Below, piece after piece: positions 49,400-57,256 of a stretch of 64,000 bases of DNA. Position 1 is the first letter of the stretch; every line of letters begins with the position of its first letter. The DNA comes from G963691835 sp963691835 (GTDB lineage Bacteria > Pseudomonadota > Alphaproteobacteria > Thalassobaculales > Thalassobaculaceae): NCBI GenBank assembly GCA_963691835.1, contig OY829383.1, positions 4,526,001-4,590,000 on the forward strand. Reading direction: 5' to 3'. The position numbers and the translations under genes were made by a program. The notes under the pieces are model-generated. The model was not told where the DNA came from. It worked only from the letters and a program-made list of their open reading frames with translations, and did not search any database.

Positions 49400-49757
49400 A
49401 CAAATTCCATTGCGCTACATGGATCTTTACACCCGCCATTGTAGGAGTTTTCCCCCGATCTGGCGAAAACCTTGTCTCACAAACCCGTGCGGCAGATACC
49501 TGGAATTTCCGGGCAACCGCTTCCGCAGCCGCACTTGGCGGTAGCAGAAACACCAACCCCTTCTTCTTCAGCAACAGACTGACCGGGTTGTAGTAGGCGT
49601 AGTCCACGGTGATGCGCGAGGGCGTTTCCGCTACGGCGGGTGTGAACCCTGTGGCCCCCACGATCATCGCCGCGGCTGCGGCAAGCGTGCCAACGCCCAG
49701 AACGACCCGTCGACGGGCCTTGCTGAATTCAGAAACAGTCTTCGATTGAGTACTCAT
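49398..49757 (-). pseudogene. Truncated sulfonate ABC transporter binding protein (SsuA-like)
   Basis: The RBS (AAGGAG) and start (49757) are intact. The signal (RRVVLGVGTLAAAAAMIVGATGF) and the mature start TPSRITVDYAYYNPVSLLLK are those of periplasmic aliphatic-sulfonate binding proteins, which normally run for over 300 residues. Similarity stops near codon 67 (about 49556), and the remaining frame (LVFLLPPSAAAEAVARKFQV...) reads into the structured repeat. No permease or ATPase gene is nearby. A host gene fragment captured by the prophage. Confidence 0.72.
49446..49471 (-). repeat. Third copy of the 26-bp GTTTTC...GAAAAC hairpin
   Basis: This is the 26-bp hairpin of blocks A and B without the rest of the block. 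The arms are GGTTTTC and GAAAACT when read leftward. It is 145 bp from the copy in block B and lies inside the tail of the ssuA-like fragment. Confidence 0.7.
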
Positions 49758-49879
49758 CTCGTCACTCCTTACCGCGACCGGTCTTTCCCGAGAGTCGCGT
49801 TGGTGGCGAGGCTCGGTTTCAGGTCGTCGGAAGGAGGGCGCAAGTCCTCAGTCGCCGGTTTATTCTCTTTCAGCTAGTG

Positions 49880-49916
49880 CTGAAAAAGAAAAAGACCCGA
49901 CGCTCTGAGCGGCGGG
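49880..49916 (-). terminator. Leftward terminator upstream of the ssuA-like fragment
   Basis: On the minus strand CCCG-CGCTC-A-GAGCG-CGGG forms a hairpin (49896-49916), followed by TCTTTTTCTTTTTC (49882-49895). It may end the 50047 gene or act as an attenuator for the ssuA-like leader; the leader from 49758 to 50046 holds no gene. Confidence 0.75.
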
Positions 49917-50046
49917 CCTCCGACCCACTCGCTTTAGCAGGAATTTATAAGGCGCCCCCGCAAGCTGAGCCTCAAATCGGCGCCGTCAATATTGGTAGGT
50001 TGGTCGTTTCCGGTCGTCAACTACTTTTTTTCGGCCCTCGTCTTCA

Positions 50047-51033
50047 TTAATCGCCGACGGCCACATAACCGACCTTATCGGCGGCGAGTTCCGTAAACCA
50101 CATATGCCCGCCCGGCCCGGGCGTTATCCGGTGTTGAACCGCGTTCTTGGTCGGCAACGTGAAGGTTGTCGTTTTCTTCGACGGGGTGATCCGCTGGATG
50201 ATGTCCGGCGTGTTGAACTGGACCCAGAGATTCCCCTCTCCGTCAAAGGCCGCACCGGCGACCAAGCCATCTTCAACGCCGGTCGGATATCGGACGAATG
50301 CTCCCTCCGTGGAGATGTAACCGTACGCGTTGCCGCGTTCCTCGGTGTACCAGATCCGGCCATCCGGACCCGTAAAGACCACAATGGGCCGCGCGTTCTC
50401 AAAGGGGATCGGGAAACGAGTGATCTCACCGTCCGGCGTGATCCGTCCCACATGACTGCCTTCCAGCTCCGTGAACCACATGTTTCCGTCCGGTCCGGCC
50501 GCAATGTAGATGGGCGTTGCAGGGGTGTCGTGGATCGGGAAAAGGTCTATCGTCCCTGTCGCCGGATCGAGGCGACCGATGACGTTGCCAGCTTTACCGC
50601 TCCACCAGATGTTGCCAGCGGGGCCGACGCCAAGCCCGTGGGGACCGGCACCCTCCATCGGTATCTTGAACCTCTGCCGGATCTTCCCGTCGAGGCCGAC
50701 TTCGACGATCTCATCGTTGAACTCGAGGCTGACCCACATGCGGCCTTTGGAATCGAACTCCAAACCATGAGGGCCACTTCCGTCCGGAAGATCGAACATC
50801 GTCATGCCACCGTCGGCGGTCACCCTCACCAAGCGGGCTTGGGTTTGTTGGGAAATCCAGATGTTCCCATCAGGCCCGTGGGTGATCTCGTGGGTACTGC
50901 CCATCTTGCCGGGGATATCGAACTCCACGACCGTGCCGTGATCGTCGGCGTGCGACGCCGTCACCAGTGCGATGGCCGCCAAAACAACAGTGGCCGAGCC
51001 CGTCAGCACACGATTCGTATGTCTCATGGCCAT
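50047..51033 (-). CDS. Secreted Vgb-like beta-propeller (virginiamycin B lyase family)
   Basis: 328 aa from 51033; upstream starts exist and the choice is tentative. A signal peptide (VLTGSATVVLAAIALVTASHA) precedes six to seven propeller blades with the repeating GPDGxxWxxE/S motif: THGPDGNIWISQQ, EFDSKGRMWVSLE, GVGPAGNIWWSG, AAGPDGNMWFTEL, TGPDGRIWYTEE, ITPGPGGHMWFTEL. Vgb linearises streptogramin B; most relatives have no such proven activity, and the exported location makes another role likely. It is host-type cargo between an IS element and the ssuA-like fragment. Confidence 0.82.
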   Translation of the reverse strand: MAMRHTNRVLTGSATVVLAAIALVTASHADDHGTVVEFDIPGKMGSTHEITHGPDGNIWISQQTQARLVRVTADGGMTMFDLPDGSGPHGLEFDSKGRMWVSLEFNDEIVEVGLDGKIRQRFKIPMEGAGPHGLGVGPAGNIWWSGKAGNVIGRLDPATGTIDLFPIHDTPATPIYIAAGPDGNMWFTELEGSHVGRITPDGEITRFPIPFENARPIVVFTGPDGRIWYTEERGNAYGYISTEGAFVRYPTGVEDGLVAGAAFDGEGNLWVQFNTPDIIQRITPSKKTTTFTLPTKNAVQHRITPGPGGHMWFTELAADKVGYVAVGD

Positions 51034-51070
51034 TGGCACCCCCACGTGCTGTTGACACACGCTAACAGAC

Positions 51071-52728
51071 ATTTCCCAGATAGGCGGCCGATCCGCCCCC
51101 GATTGACGGCAGAATAGCCAAACTTCCGCCCAATTGGAAGGTGGATTGCCGTTGTGACAGCCTCCGCCGCAGCAAATTTGCCACCTCGGCCGCCTTGGTG
51201 GTCGCCTGGCACCCGTTTCCAGCCCATTTTGGAGCGGTTCGGGCGCACGTTGCCTGTCGTTCGCCCTGTGCCGACCACGTCGACTGTCAGCATGGCACTG
51301 GCTCTCTTGGTCGCAGATCGTCGATCATGTCGAGGATCCGCCGGAACAGGTCACGTGGCACCGTCACCTCGGCCATCTGGAAGGTGGCGTAGCGGGCGTG
51401 GGTGACGACTTTCGCGCCGATCTTGACCACCTTCTCGCGTATGGTGGTCAGCGACCAGTTTTCCATCTCTTCCGGCAGGGCCAAGGTGCGCAGGAAGTTG
51501 GAGAGGTTATAGGCCAGTGCGTGAAGCTGGAGCCGAACCGCGTTGGCCTTCATCGTCCGGCAGGACAGCCGGGTCCAATTCACCGCGTTCTTGCCCTCCT
51601 TGATGTACTGCTCCGCCCTGCCTCGCTGATTGTAGAAGGCAACCACGCGGGCGGCGGGACGGGTCAGGTTGGTGACGACGAAGCCGATGCGGGGATACAG
51701 TTCGCCGGGATGCCATTCCACCTTGGCCACCACGCGGCGCTTCCGGCTCCATGATCCGGCCTGATAGCTGAAGCAGGCGTGGAACCGCTGGACATGCTTC
51801 GGCGGGCGACCGACGGGGCGTTTGAGCAGATGGGCGATGTGTCCCTGGAGGACCGCGTTGGCCTTGAGGCGGATGGTGTACTTGTAGCCCTCGGCTTCCA
51901 GGTAGTCGTAGAGATCGGGCAGGGCAAAGGCGGCATCGCCCCGAAAGAACCGCCGCTTGGTCCTGTCGCGATACCGCGCCACCACAGGCTCCAGCACCGA
52001 GCGCCAGTCATCGGCGCTGTGGACGTTGCCGGAGCGCAGCATGGTCCGTTCGAGGTCGCCAAACTGGTTGAAGACGAACAGCGGGTGGTAGCAGGTACAC
52101 CCGAAATGCCCGTTGTAGGCCGTGCCTTCCTGCTCGCCATGGGTGGGGCTGACGCTGCTGTCCATATCCAGCACGACCACGTCGGTCGGTCGGCGGGCAT
52201 GAACCGCGTCGATCCATTGCCCCGAGAGATCGGCTAGGGCGGCGAGATTGTCCTTGCCGGTCAGCTCCTCGGTCTCGAACCGCCCCATCTGGCTGGTGGA
52301 GGCAGCTTCCTTCGTTGCCGCCCGACCACCGACGATCCAACGCATCGCCGGATCATGGCCGAGGCGGTCGGCGTCGTTGACATCCTCATACCCAGCAAGC
52401 CGCCCAAACACCGATTGGCGGAATTGCGCTGACAGGCTGTGGCGGTTGTTCCTGCCGGTCCGGCTGTCGGCCAGTACCTGTCCAGCAATCTCGGTCAGAC
52501 CGAGGGCATCATCGAGTTCCCGGAAGGCGAGTAGTCCGGCATCGGAGGTGATCCTGGAGCCGTGGAATTCCAACTTGAGGCGACGGTCGAAAGCGACCCG
52601 CAGATCGCCCGATTCCGTTTCACCCGCCGCCATCTCCATATCCAGCCCCTCAAATCGTCAGCACTGCGTTGATTTTGATATCATATTCGACTGTCACCGT
52701 CAGGAGTACTCAGCGTCATATGGGAAAT
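51071..52728 (-). mobile_element. IS1380-family insertion sequence
   Basis: The transposase at 51287-52639 is complete. A short inverted match (ATTTCCCAGAT at 51071-51081 and the reverse complement of ATTTCCCATAT at 52718-52728) gives a length near 1.66 kb, the usual size for the family. No convincing target duplication was found, so the exact ends are tentative. The left end lies just upstream of the Vgb-like gene. Confidence 0.6.
51287..52639 (-). CDS. IS1380-family transposase
   Basis: 450 aa, full length. Family landmarks: LKLEFHGSRITSDAGLLAFRELDDALGLTE, YEDVNDADRLGHDPAMRWIVG, VVVLDMDSSVSPTHGEQEGTAYNGHF (first DDE Asp), RRFFRGDAAFALPDLYDYLE (second Asp) and VAFYNQRGRAEQYIKEGKNAVNW (Glu), then NAVRLQLHALAYNLSNFLRTL. 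No frameshift, so the element may be active. Confidence 0.93.
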   Translation of the reverse strand: MEMAAGETESGDLRVAFDRRLKLEFHGSRITSDAGLLAFRELDDALGLTEIAGQVLADSRTGRNNRHSLSAQFRQSVFGRLAGYEDVNDADRLGHDPAMRWIVGGRAATKEAASTSQMGRFETEELTGKDNLAALADLSGQWIDAVHARRPTDVVVLDMDSSVSPTHGEQEGTAYNGHFGCTCYHPLFVFNQFGDLERTMLRSGNVHSADDWRSVLEPVVARYRDRTKRRFFRGDAAFALPDLYDYLEAEGYKYTIRLKANAVLQGHIAHLLKRPVGRPPKHVQRFHACFSYQAGSWSRKRRVVAKVEWHPGELYPRIGFVVTNLTRPAARVVAFYNQRGRAEQYIKEGKNAVNWTRLSCRTMKANAVRLQLHALAYNLSNFLRTLALPEEMENWSLTTIREKVVKIGAKVVTHARYATFQMAEVTVPRDLFRRILDMIDDLRPREPVPC

Positions 52729-52819
52729 CTGGGCCAACCTTACTGACACCCAAGTTCCGCCCCGCTTTGAAGAGCGGGTTGGCATGATTCCGCTTTCCTA
52801 ACCAACATTGGAGATAGAC

Positions 52820-53479
52820 ATGAACGTCGACGATCTTCGTCGCGCGGGCGATGAGTTTGCGCGGGAGCACGACTGTGCCCTTGTGTTTGGTGACGATCGG
52901 GCCGCAATGCTGAGGCTGCATCAGAAATGGGGCCATCCCGAGTTTCCAGGCTTTCGGCCAGATGTAAACCCGGAGGGGCAGACGATCATCGTCTTCCAGG
53001 ACGGTGAACCCATCATGACCTACGCCTCTGTGCCATATGCCTTAGACGGGGACCTATGCCGGCACATTGAGCGTTGGGGGCTCTTCCCAAGCAACAGGGA
53101 CCAGATCCGATTGAGTGACGGCGCTCGCGATATCGCCGAGCACGTCACCGACCTCGCCATCTTCAACGGCGGGATTGTGGCAGACCCGGCATACCGGAAG
53201 ACGGCGGTCGTCCGCGCCCTTGTGACCCTGTTGCCGGTATTCGGCCGATATCTCGGATGCGAGAGATGGGGGGCCGAGCACACATGGTTTCTGGTGATGG
53301 AGCGGATCGCTAAGAAGATGGGGTCGATCGGCGATCGGTTCGGCGGGGAGAAGCTGGCGGGCGATGTTAGCTGGATGCGGGACGGGGAGATCTATCGGGG
53401 CAACCGCTACCTGGGTTACACGAGCCGCGAGCGGGCGGAGCGGCAAGCCCTGGAATTCATCAACCGACTGGGCGGGTGA
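52820..53479 (+). CDS. Hypothetical protein, possible acyltransferase-like fold
   Basis: 219 aa from the ATG at 52820, with GGAG eight bases upstream. RRAGDEFAREHDCALVFGDDRAAMLRLHQKWGHPEFPGF opens the protein; ADPAYRKTAVVRALVTLLPVFGRYLGCERWGAEHTWFL has the spacing of the acceptor-binding helix region in GNAT-like proteins. Catalytic residues cannot be pointed to. Rightward, convergent with the next gene (20-base overlap). Confidence 0.6.
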   Translation: MNVDDLRRAGDEFAREHDCALVFGDDRAAMLRLHQKWGHPEFPGFRPDVNPEGQTIIVFQDGEPIMTYASVPYALDGDLCRHIERWGLFPSNRDQIRLSDGARDIAEHVTDLAIFNGGIVADPAYRKTAVVRALVTLLPVFGRYLGCERWGAEHTWFLVMERIAKKMGSIGDRFGGEKLAGDVSWMRDGEIYRGNRYLGYTSRERAERQALEFINRLGG

Positions 53480-54068
53480 CGCTGAGAACGCGCCCGTCTG
53501 GATAGGGCAGCGCAAGCGCGAAGTATTTGAGCAAGTCGCCCGAGGGTTTCTCGTATCGGCAAATGCTGAGGTGTGGCTCCTTTGCAAGGGCGGCTAGGGT
53601 CATCCTCTCTTCTGCAAAAATGCCGAACGCCGGATCGTCCTGCTCGATCATGAGTGTCTCGGGAGGCATGGGGCGACCGAAGAGCCGCTTTCCGTTCTCT
53701 TCCCCTTGGATCTTGATCCGCCGACGCCCGTCATTGCCCTCATAGGTCATGGTGGTCTTCGTCAGGACCGCCGGCGCCAGATCGTCAGAGCCCTCGCGCC
53801 AAGCCGCTAAGGCGCTGCGCATCTCCGGGGTCGCAATCTCGTCAAATCGCTCGACCATGATTGGCTGGTAGATACACCGTCGGCGTGTCTGGCGATCTTC
53901 TTCCAACATTGGATCGATCGCCCCGCGGCTGACCGCTTCCGAAGCGGCAAAGCCAATGGCACTTCCCGTCACCAACGAAAGGACCTGCCGTCGAGATGGC
54001 AGGCGTCGCTTTTCCCGAAACTCCGCGATCGTGCTGTTCTCGACGATCCGTCTCAACGGGTTCTTCAT
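53460..54068 (-). CDS. Membrane-anchored hypothetical with Tat-like N-terminus
   Basis: 202 aa from the ATG at 54068 with GGGAG upstream. LPSRRQVLSLVTGSAIGFAASEAVSRGAI combines twin Arg with a hydrophobic segment near residue 30, so a Tat signal or a TM anchor. The remainder has MVERFDEIATPEMRSALAAWREGSDDLAPAVLTKTTMTYEG and FALALPYPDGRVLSVTRPVG, reminiscent of PAS-type sensor halves. Not recognised. Confidence 0.62.
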   Translation of the reverse strand: MKNPLRRIVENSTIAEFREKRRLPSRRQVLSLVTGSAIGFAASEAVSRGAIDPMLEEDRQTRRRCIYQPIMVERFDEIATPEMRSALAAWREGSDDLAPAVLTKTTMTYEGNDGRRRIKIQGEENGKRLFGRPMPPETLMIEQDDPAFGIFAEERMTLAALAKEPHLSICRYEKPSGDLLKYFALALPYPDGRVLSVTRPVG

Positions 54069-54091
54069 GCTTCGGTCTCCCTTGTTAATCC

Positions 54092-54109
54092 ATCGACTTA
54101 GCGGTGCGG
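54092..54109. repeat. Left arm of an 18-bp perfect inverted repeat
   Basis: ATCGACTTAGCGGTGCGG is the exact reverse complement of 54271-54288. The arms enclose 161 bp between the genes at 53460-54068 and 54302-55084. Confidence 0.8.
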
Positions 54110-54270
54110 GCCGGGCGCTACTCCGGCTTCGGCTCGGCACCCGCTCCGTGCGCTGCCTCCGGTTGCTCGCGAATTTGTTTATCCGGGCCAAGGCCCGAAC
54201 CGCGCCAGTGCGTCCCCGTGCAAGGCTTTATCCCGTCCGGCCATGTAACGCGTGTCTGCTTTCCACGCCG
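54110..54270. other. 161-bp segment enclosed by the inverted repeat, no gene seen
   Basis: It has internal short hairpins (GGGCCAAGGCCC at 54187-54198) but no long ORF. A leftward 21-codon frame starting at ATG 54245 is the only small reading frame. It may be the body of a structured RNA or a very small mobile unit. Confidence 0.45.
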
Positions 54271-54288
54271 CCGCACCGCTAAGTCGAT
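54271..54288. repeat. Right arm of the 18-bp perfect inverted repeat
   Basis: CCGCACCGCTAAGTCGAT pairs fully with 54092-54109. It ends 13 bases before the stop of the PD-(D/E)XK gene. Confidence 0.8.
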
Positions 54289-54301
54289 CAGTTGGCCAGT
54301 C

Positions 54302-55084
54302 TCATGCCCCGTCTTCCCCGTTCACTTGGGAGGCAGCCAAGGCCCGCCTCATCTCGACAAGCTTTGCGTCGAACCCGTCGAGGGCGCGGGTTAGGTCCGG
54401 AATCGCAGCTTCAACATGACCTATTCGGATAAGTGCTTGTACGGCAGTCCAGAAGTCAGCCTTCCGAATGATCCACTCGAAGTCTGGACCAATAACTCGC
54501 TTGAGCCGATCTATGATTGCCTGATTGAAGCGTATCGCTTCCTTGAGATTGCCGACCTCGACCTGGGCCGCCAAACCGGCCTTCAGGTCCGCCTCCACGG
54601 CCACACGGGCGAGCTTCCGAGCCTCGCCCGCGATCTCTTCCCTATCGCGCGCACTTTTGGCCGTAGCAGCCCTCAGCAGGGCGGCCAGAAAACCCGCTGA
54701 CGGTGGCTCCGGCATCAATCTGTATTGGGCCTTCTTGGCTATCCGCACCCCGCCGCTCGGGGACACTTCCAGCACGCCCCATGCCGGTGGTATGTCTGCA
54801 CCGTTAGTGAGCCCCTTGGGCGTCGCGAGGTAGAACGAGTTGCAGAACCGCGCGATTGCGTGCGCCTTGTTGGGGTCCTTGAGTTCGCTGTTCAGGTCGC
54901 CCCGACTTATCTTTATCTCAATAGCACGACGCTCCAGTCCTTCCGATGGATAAAGGTTTAGGGCGACGGCGTCCGCTCGTCGACGTCCCGCGTGCCCCGT
55001 CGAATCTGGGACTTCGAACACGATGCACCACTTCGGCAGCGTGTAGTGAGACGCGAGGGCGGCTTTGATTTCCGAAGCCTTCAT
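54302..55084 (-). CDS. PD-(D/E)XK-like nuclease (MmcB-like pattern)
   Basis: 260 aa from the ATG at 55084. The first 120 residues show a restriction-like core: WCIVFEVPDSTGHAGRRRADAVALNLYPSEGLERRAIEIKISRGDLNSELKDPNKA (E..., D...E-x-K), followed by NSFYLATPKGLTNGADIPPAWGVLEV, which is close to DNA-repair MmcB-type and phage relatives. The C-terminal half is helical. It is the last gene of the right-end leftward operon. Cutting activity is inferred from the intact EIK. Confidence 0.72.
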   Translation of the reverse strand: MKASEIKAALASHYTLPKWCIVFEVPDSTGHAGRRRADAVALNLYPSEGLERRAIEIKISRGDLNSELKDPNKAHAIARFCNSFYLATPKGLTNGADIPPAWGVLEVSPSGGVRIAKKAQYRLMPEPPSAGFLAALLRAATAKSARDREEIAGEARKLARVAVEADLKAGLAAQVEVGNLKEAIRFNQAIIDRLKRVIGPDFEWIIRKADFWTAVQALIRIGHVEAAIPDLTRALDGFDAKLVEMRRALAASQVNGEDGA

Positions 55085-55380
55085 GCCCCGTCCTCCTTTC
55101 CGGAACAGTGGTCCGGGGCTTCTCCGGCGGTAAAACCGGCAGAATCGCAGACGTTTTCCCAAAGCTCGGCGGCGTTCTTGACTTCGCGGTCCGGCGACCA
55201 CGCGAACGGGACGGCCAGGACCAGGACCACAAGCGCCAGGGCACCAACCGCCCAATTCAGGAGCCACAGCCCCATGCCAGTCGCGCGCCTCATCTGGCGC
55301 TGTATCCACCACGAGTATTTGGAGGTGTCGGAGTGCGGGTGTAGCTCGCGCCACAAATCGAAACGCACGTTGCCGGTCAT
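55081..55380 (-). CDS. Single-TM membrane protein
   Basis: 99 aa from the ATG at 55380, overlapping the upstream stop (ATGA). A cytoplasmic amphipathic start (FDLWRELHPHSDTSKYSWWIQRQMRRAT) precedes one strong TM (LWLLNWAVGALALVVLVLAVPF) and a short polar tail. Not recognised. Confidence 0.6.
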   Translation of the reverse strand: MTGNVRFDLWRELHPHSDTSKYSWWIQRQMRRATGMGLWLLNWAVGALALVVLVLAVPFAWSPDREVKNAAELWENVCDSAGFTAGEAPDHCSGKEDGA

Positions 55381-55550
55381 GTGCCGATCTCCCGGAAGCT
55401 GAGGCGGGGTCGCCGCGCCTTGATTGCGCGAGGTCCCCACCCAAGGCGATAGCCCTGGGCGACCAGTCGCCGCGCCTCACGCTGGATCTCTCGCCCTCTT
55501 CCGGATGCGACCAACAAGGCTCCCAGCCCGAACCCCCACATGCCGCTCAT
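55377..55550 (-). CDS. Small Arg-rich protein with hydrophobic start
   Basis: 57 aa from the ATG at 55550, chosen for the ATGA overlap with the MazG-like gene stop. MSGMWGFGLGALLVASGRG then a basic segment (REIQREARRLVAQGYRLGWG). Not recognised. Confidence 0.5.
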   Translation of the reverse strand: MSGMWGFGLGALLVASGRGREIQREARRLVAQGYRLGWGPRAIKARRPRLSFREIGT

Positions 55551-56119
55551 GCCTTGGCCTCCATCCCCCACCGCCGCCGCAGCTTGGCGAGCTTGGCGCG
55601 GGTGGCAGCCTCCAGATCGACACCACGGGAGCGGGCGAAATTGAGGAGCGTGAGGTAGACGTCGGCCATCTCCTCGGCGATGTGATCGTCGTTCTCGGCG
55701 CCGTCCCGGATCTGCTTCTTGAGGGCGTTCAGGAGTTCGCCGACCTCCCCCGCAAGCTCGTTGCCGAAGTAGAGCGCGCGGGTGGTGTCGTCCTCCAGGA
55801 TCGTCATGTCGGCCTTGTTGGCGATGCGCTCGGAGATCTCCCTAGCCTCCCGCTCCACGCTGGCGGACGGGGCGGGCACTCCACCGTCGTCGGGGGGCGC
55901 ACCAACGTCTAGCCGGACGGGCGGGTGGCCATCCGCTAGGAGCGACAGGTGGACAGGGGCGCCAGCGATCAACCGCTGGATCTCCTCGGGCGTTGGCTCC
56001 CAAGCGGTCACCATGACGGTGCCGTTCTCAAACTCCTCCCGTCGTGCCATCAGTGGCGCAACATTCTCATCGGCTAGCGTTAGACGGAGATTGGCGCCTT
56101 GGATGCGTTGCGGGATCAT
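55547..56119 (-). CDS. MazG-like nucleotide pyrophosphohydrolase with N-terminal extension
   Basis: 190 aa. The C-terminal 95 residues show the all-alpha NTP-PPase pattern (LYFGNELAGEVGELLNALKKQIRDG, DDHIAEEMADVYLTLLNFARSRGVDLEAATRAKLAKLRRRWG) with ExxE and ExxD metal-binding positions. The N-terminal 85 residues are a separate beta-rich unit (GANLRLTLADENVAPLMARREEFENG) of unknown role. Phage MazG enzymes hydrolyse NTPs or alarmone signals. Coupled by ATGA on both sides. Confidence 0.82.
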   Translation of the reverse strand: MIPQRIQGANLRLTLADENVAPLMARREEFENGTVMVTAWEPTPEEIQRLIAGAPVHLSLLADGHPPVRLDVGAPPDDGGVPAPSASVEREAREISERIANKADMTILEDDTTRALYFGNELAGEVGELLNALKKQIRDGAENDDHIAEEMADVYLTLLNFARSRGVDLEAATRAKLAKLRRRWGMEAKA

Positions 56120-56280
56120 GCCCCGTCCTCCTTCTCCTGGGGGTGGCGGGGGAGATGCCGACCGGCCACCAGGGACACCTCCTCGACTGACAGATCAACG
56201 GTCTCCACGCAGGGCGGGAGTGCCATCTGGCGGTATGCCTCAAGCTCCGCGTCCGTGAGCGTGAGCCGGTCGTCGATCAT
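56116..56280 (-). CDS. Small hypothetical protein (54 aa)
   Basis: From the ATG at 56280; it reads MIDDRLTLTDAELEAYRQMA and has an amphipathic helix and a C-terminus rich in His/Lys/Glu. ATGA overlaps on both ends (56116-56119 and 56277-56280) show it is translated with its neighbours. Function unknown. Confidence 0.6.
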   Translation of the reverse strand: MIDDRLTLTDAELEAYRQMALPPCVETVDLSVEEVSLVAGRHLPRHPQEKEDGA

Positions 56281-56690
56281 TGGGAGCCCTCCTTCATGAA
56301 GGGGAGGGTCCGTATCAGGCTCTCGGCCCATGAGCGGGTCCGCTCGCGCTCCGCCTTGTCGCGTCGATTCAGGTACGCGAGCCTCGCGGTTGGCGACACG
56401 CTGACCAGGGCGCCGTAGTGAGCTCTGGACATCTTGTGGCGGTAGCTGTCGTCGCTGTGGAAGCGATTGGCGATGTTGTCGGGTTTGGCCACGTCCGCGA
56501 GGAAACAACGGTCGTCGGAGGCCCAACCAACCGCTAATCCGCCCTTTGCGTAGCCTTGAGACAAAACGTTTTCCGACGCCTCCGCCCCGACAACATTTTT
56601 CAGCATCGCCCCCGCGACAGGTGCCGAGAGAGCGCCCAGACCGAGGCGGCGGAGGAGACGGCGCCATTCGGCGTTGACGAGCGCGCTCAT
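56277..56690 (-). CDS. Hypothetical protein heading the right-end operon
   Basis: 137 aa from the ATG at 56690; an in-frame ATG inside attR (56840) gives a spurious N-terminus. The N-terminal half is a signal- or anchor-like stretch (WRRLLRRLGLGALSAPVAGAMLKNVVGAEASE), followed by an Arg-rich helical C-terminus. Not recognised. First gene of the leftward, ATGA-linked operon of six. Confidence 0.6.
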   Translation of the reverse strand: MSALVNAEWRRLLRRLGLGALSAPVAGAMLKNVVGAEASENVLSQGYAKGGLAVGWASDDRCFLADVAKPDNIANRFHSDDSYRHKMSRAHYGALVSVSPTARLAYLNRRDKAERERTRSWAESLIRTLPFMKEGSQ

Positions 56691-56820
56691 TGACAGGCTT
56701 TCAAAACCGCGTCCGTGATCGCCGGCGCGGTTAGACAGTCCCCCAAAATTCCCCTTTGGTTTCAATGGGGCCGTTTTCCAGGTTAGACAAGCCAACTCAC
56801 TGAAAAATAACAGTCTCGGT

Positions 56821-56840
56821 AATCCCACCCCATCCGCCAT
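56821..56840 (+). repeat. attR core (20-bp direct repeat)
   Basis: Identical to 2895-2914, here without the rest of the tRNA. It marks the right end of the prophage. Confidence 0.95.
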
Positions 56841-57256
56841 TTCGTTCTTTGCGGGTAGCCACCGCGTTAACCCGACCCGCTGGCTCCGGGTTCGAACGTC
56901 CTCCAGATCCAGCCGCCTATCCGCCGCCGCCCGGGTTGACGATCTGCCGCACGAAATGGTTTTGTCGAGCGACTGGTTTGTAGCGGCGGACTCCTGTCGG
57001 CAGGGTACGGGTGATCCGTGACGACGGACCGATCAGATACGTGACTTGGCCGAGATCGAGGGGCGGTCCGCTCAGATCTCACGCCTCCTTTGAGGATTGA
57101 TTGCACCGTGCCACACCACGACGCTTCAGGAGACCTGCACGGCAAGGCGCTTTTGGTGAAGAACCAGAGGACTGAGGTCATCTCCCGCAACATCTCATTC
57201 GGCGAAGTCTCACACCGGCACGTGATGTGTATGACGGCACGCTGGAGACGGTCTCA
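56841..57256. other. Host intergenic region right of attR
   Basis: About 416 bases with no convincing gene. A GGTTCGAAC at 56888 looks T-arm-like but lacks a matching stem, so no tRNA is called. Confidence 0.5.

Larger units (their letters stand above)
2895..56840. mobile_element. Complete-looking siphovirus-type prophage in tRNA-Ser
   Basis: The element is bounded by identical 20-bp sequences (AATCCCACCCCATCCGCCAT) overlapping the tRNA 3' end at the left and standing alone at the right. The integrase lies just inside the left end. Between them are recombination, control, replication, HK97-type packaging and head, long tail, and lysis genes in the usual order, plus accessory genes at 18-22 kb and 46-54 kb. 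No essential structural gene looks broken. The long tape measure, tail tube and frameshifted tail chaperone indicate a non-contractile long tail. Confidence 0.95.

Noticed and set aside
50104..51117. 337-codon rightward ORF over the Vgb-like gene
   Set aside because: Antisense to a clear signal peptide and beta-propeller protein.
56880..56930. A tRNA fragment right of attR (GGTTCGAAC)
   Set aside because: No matching T-arm or acceptor stem.
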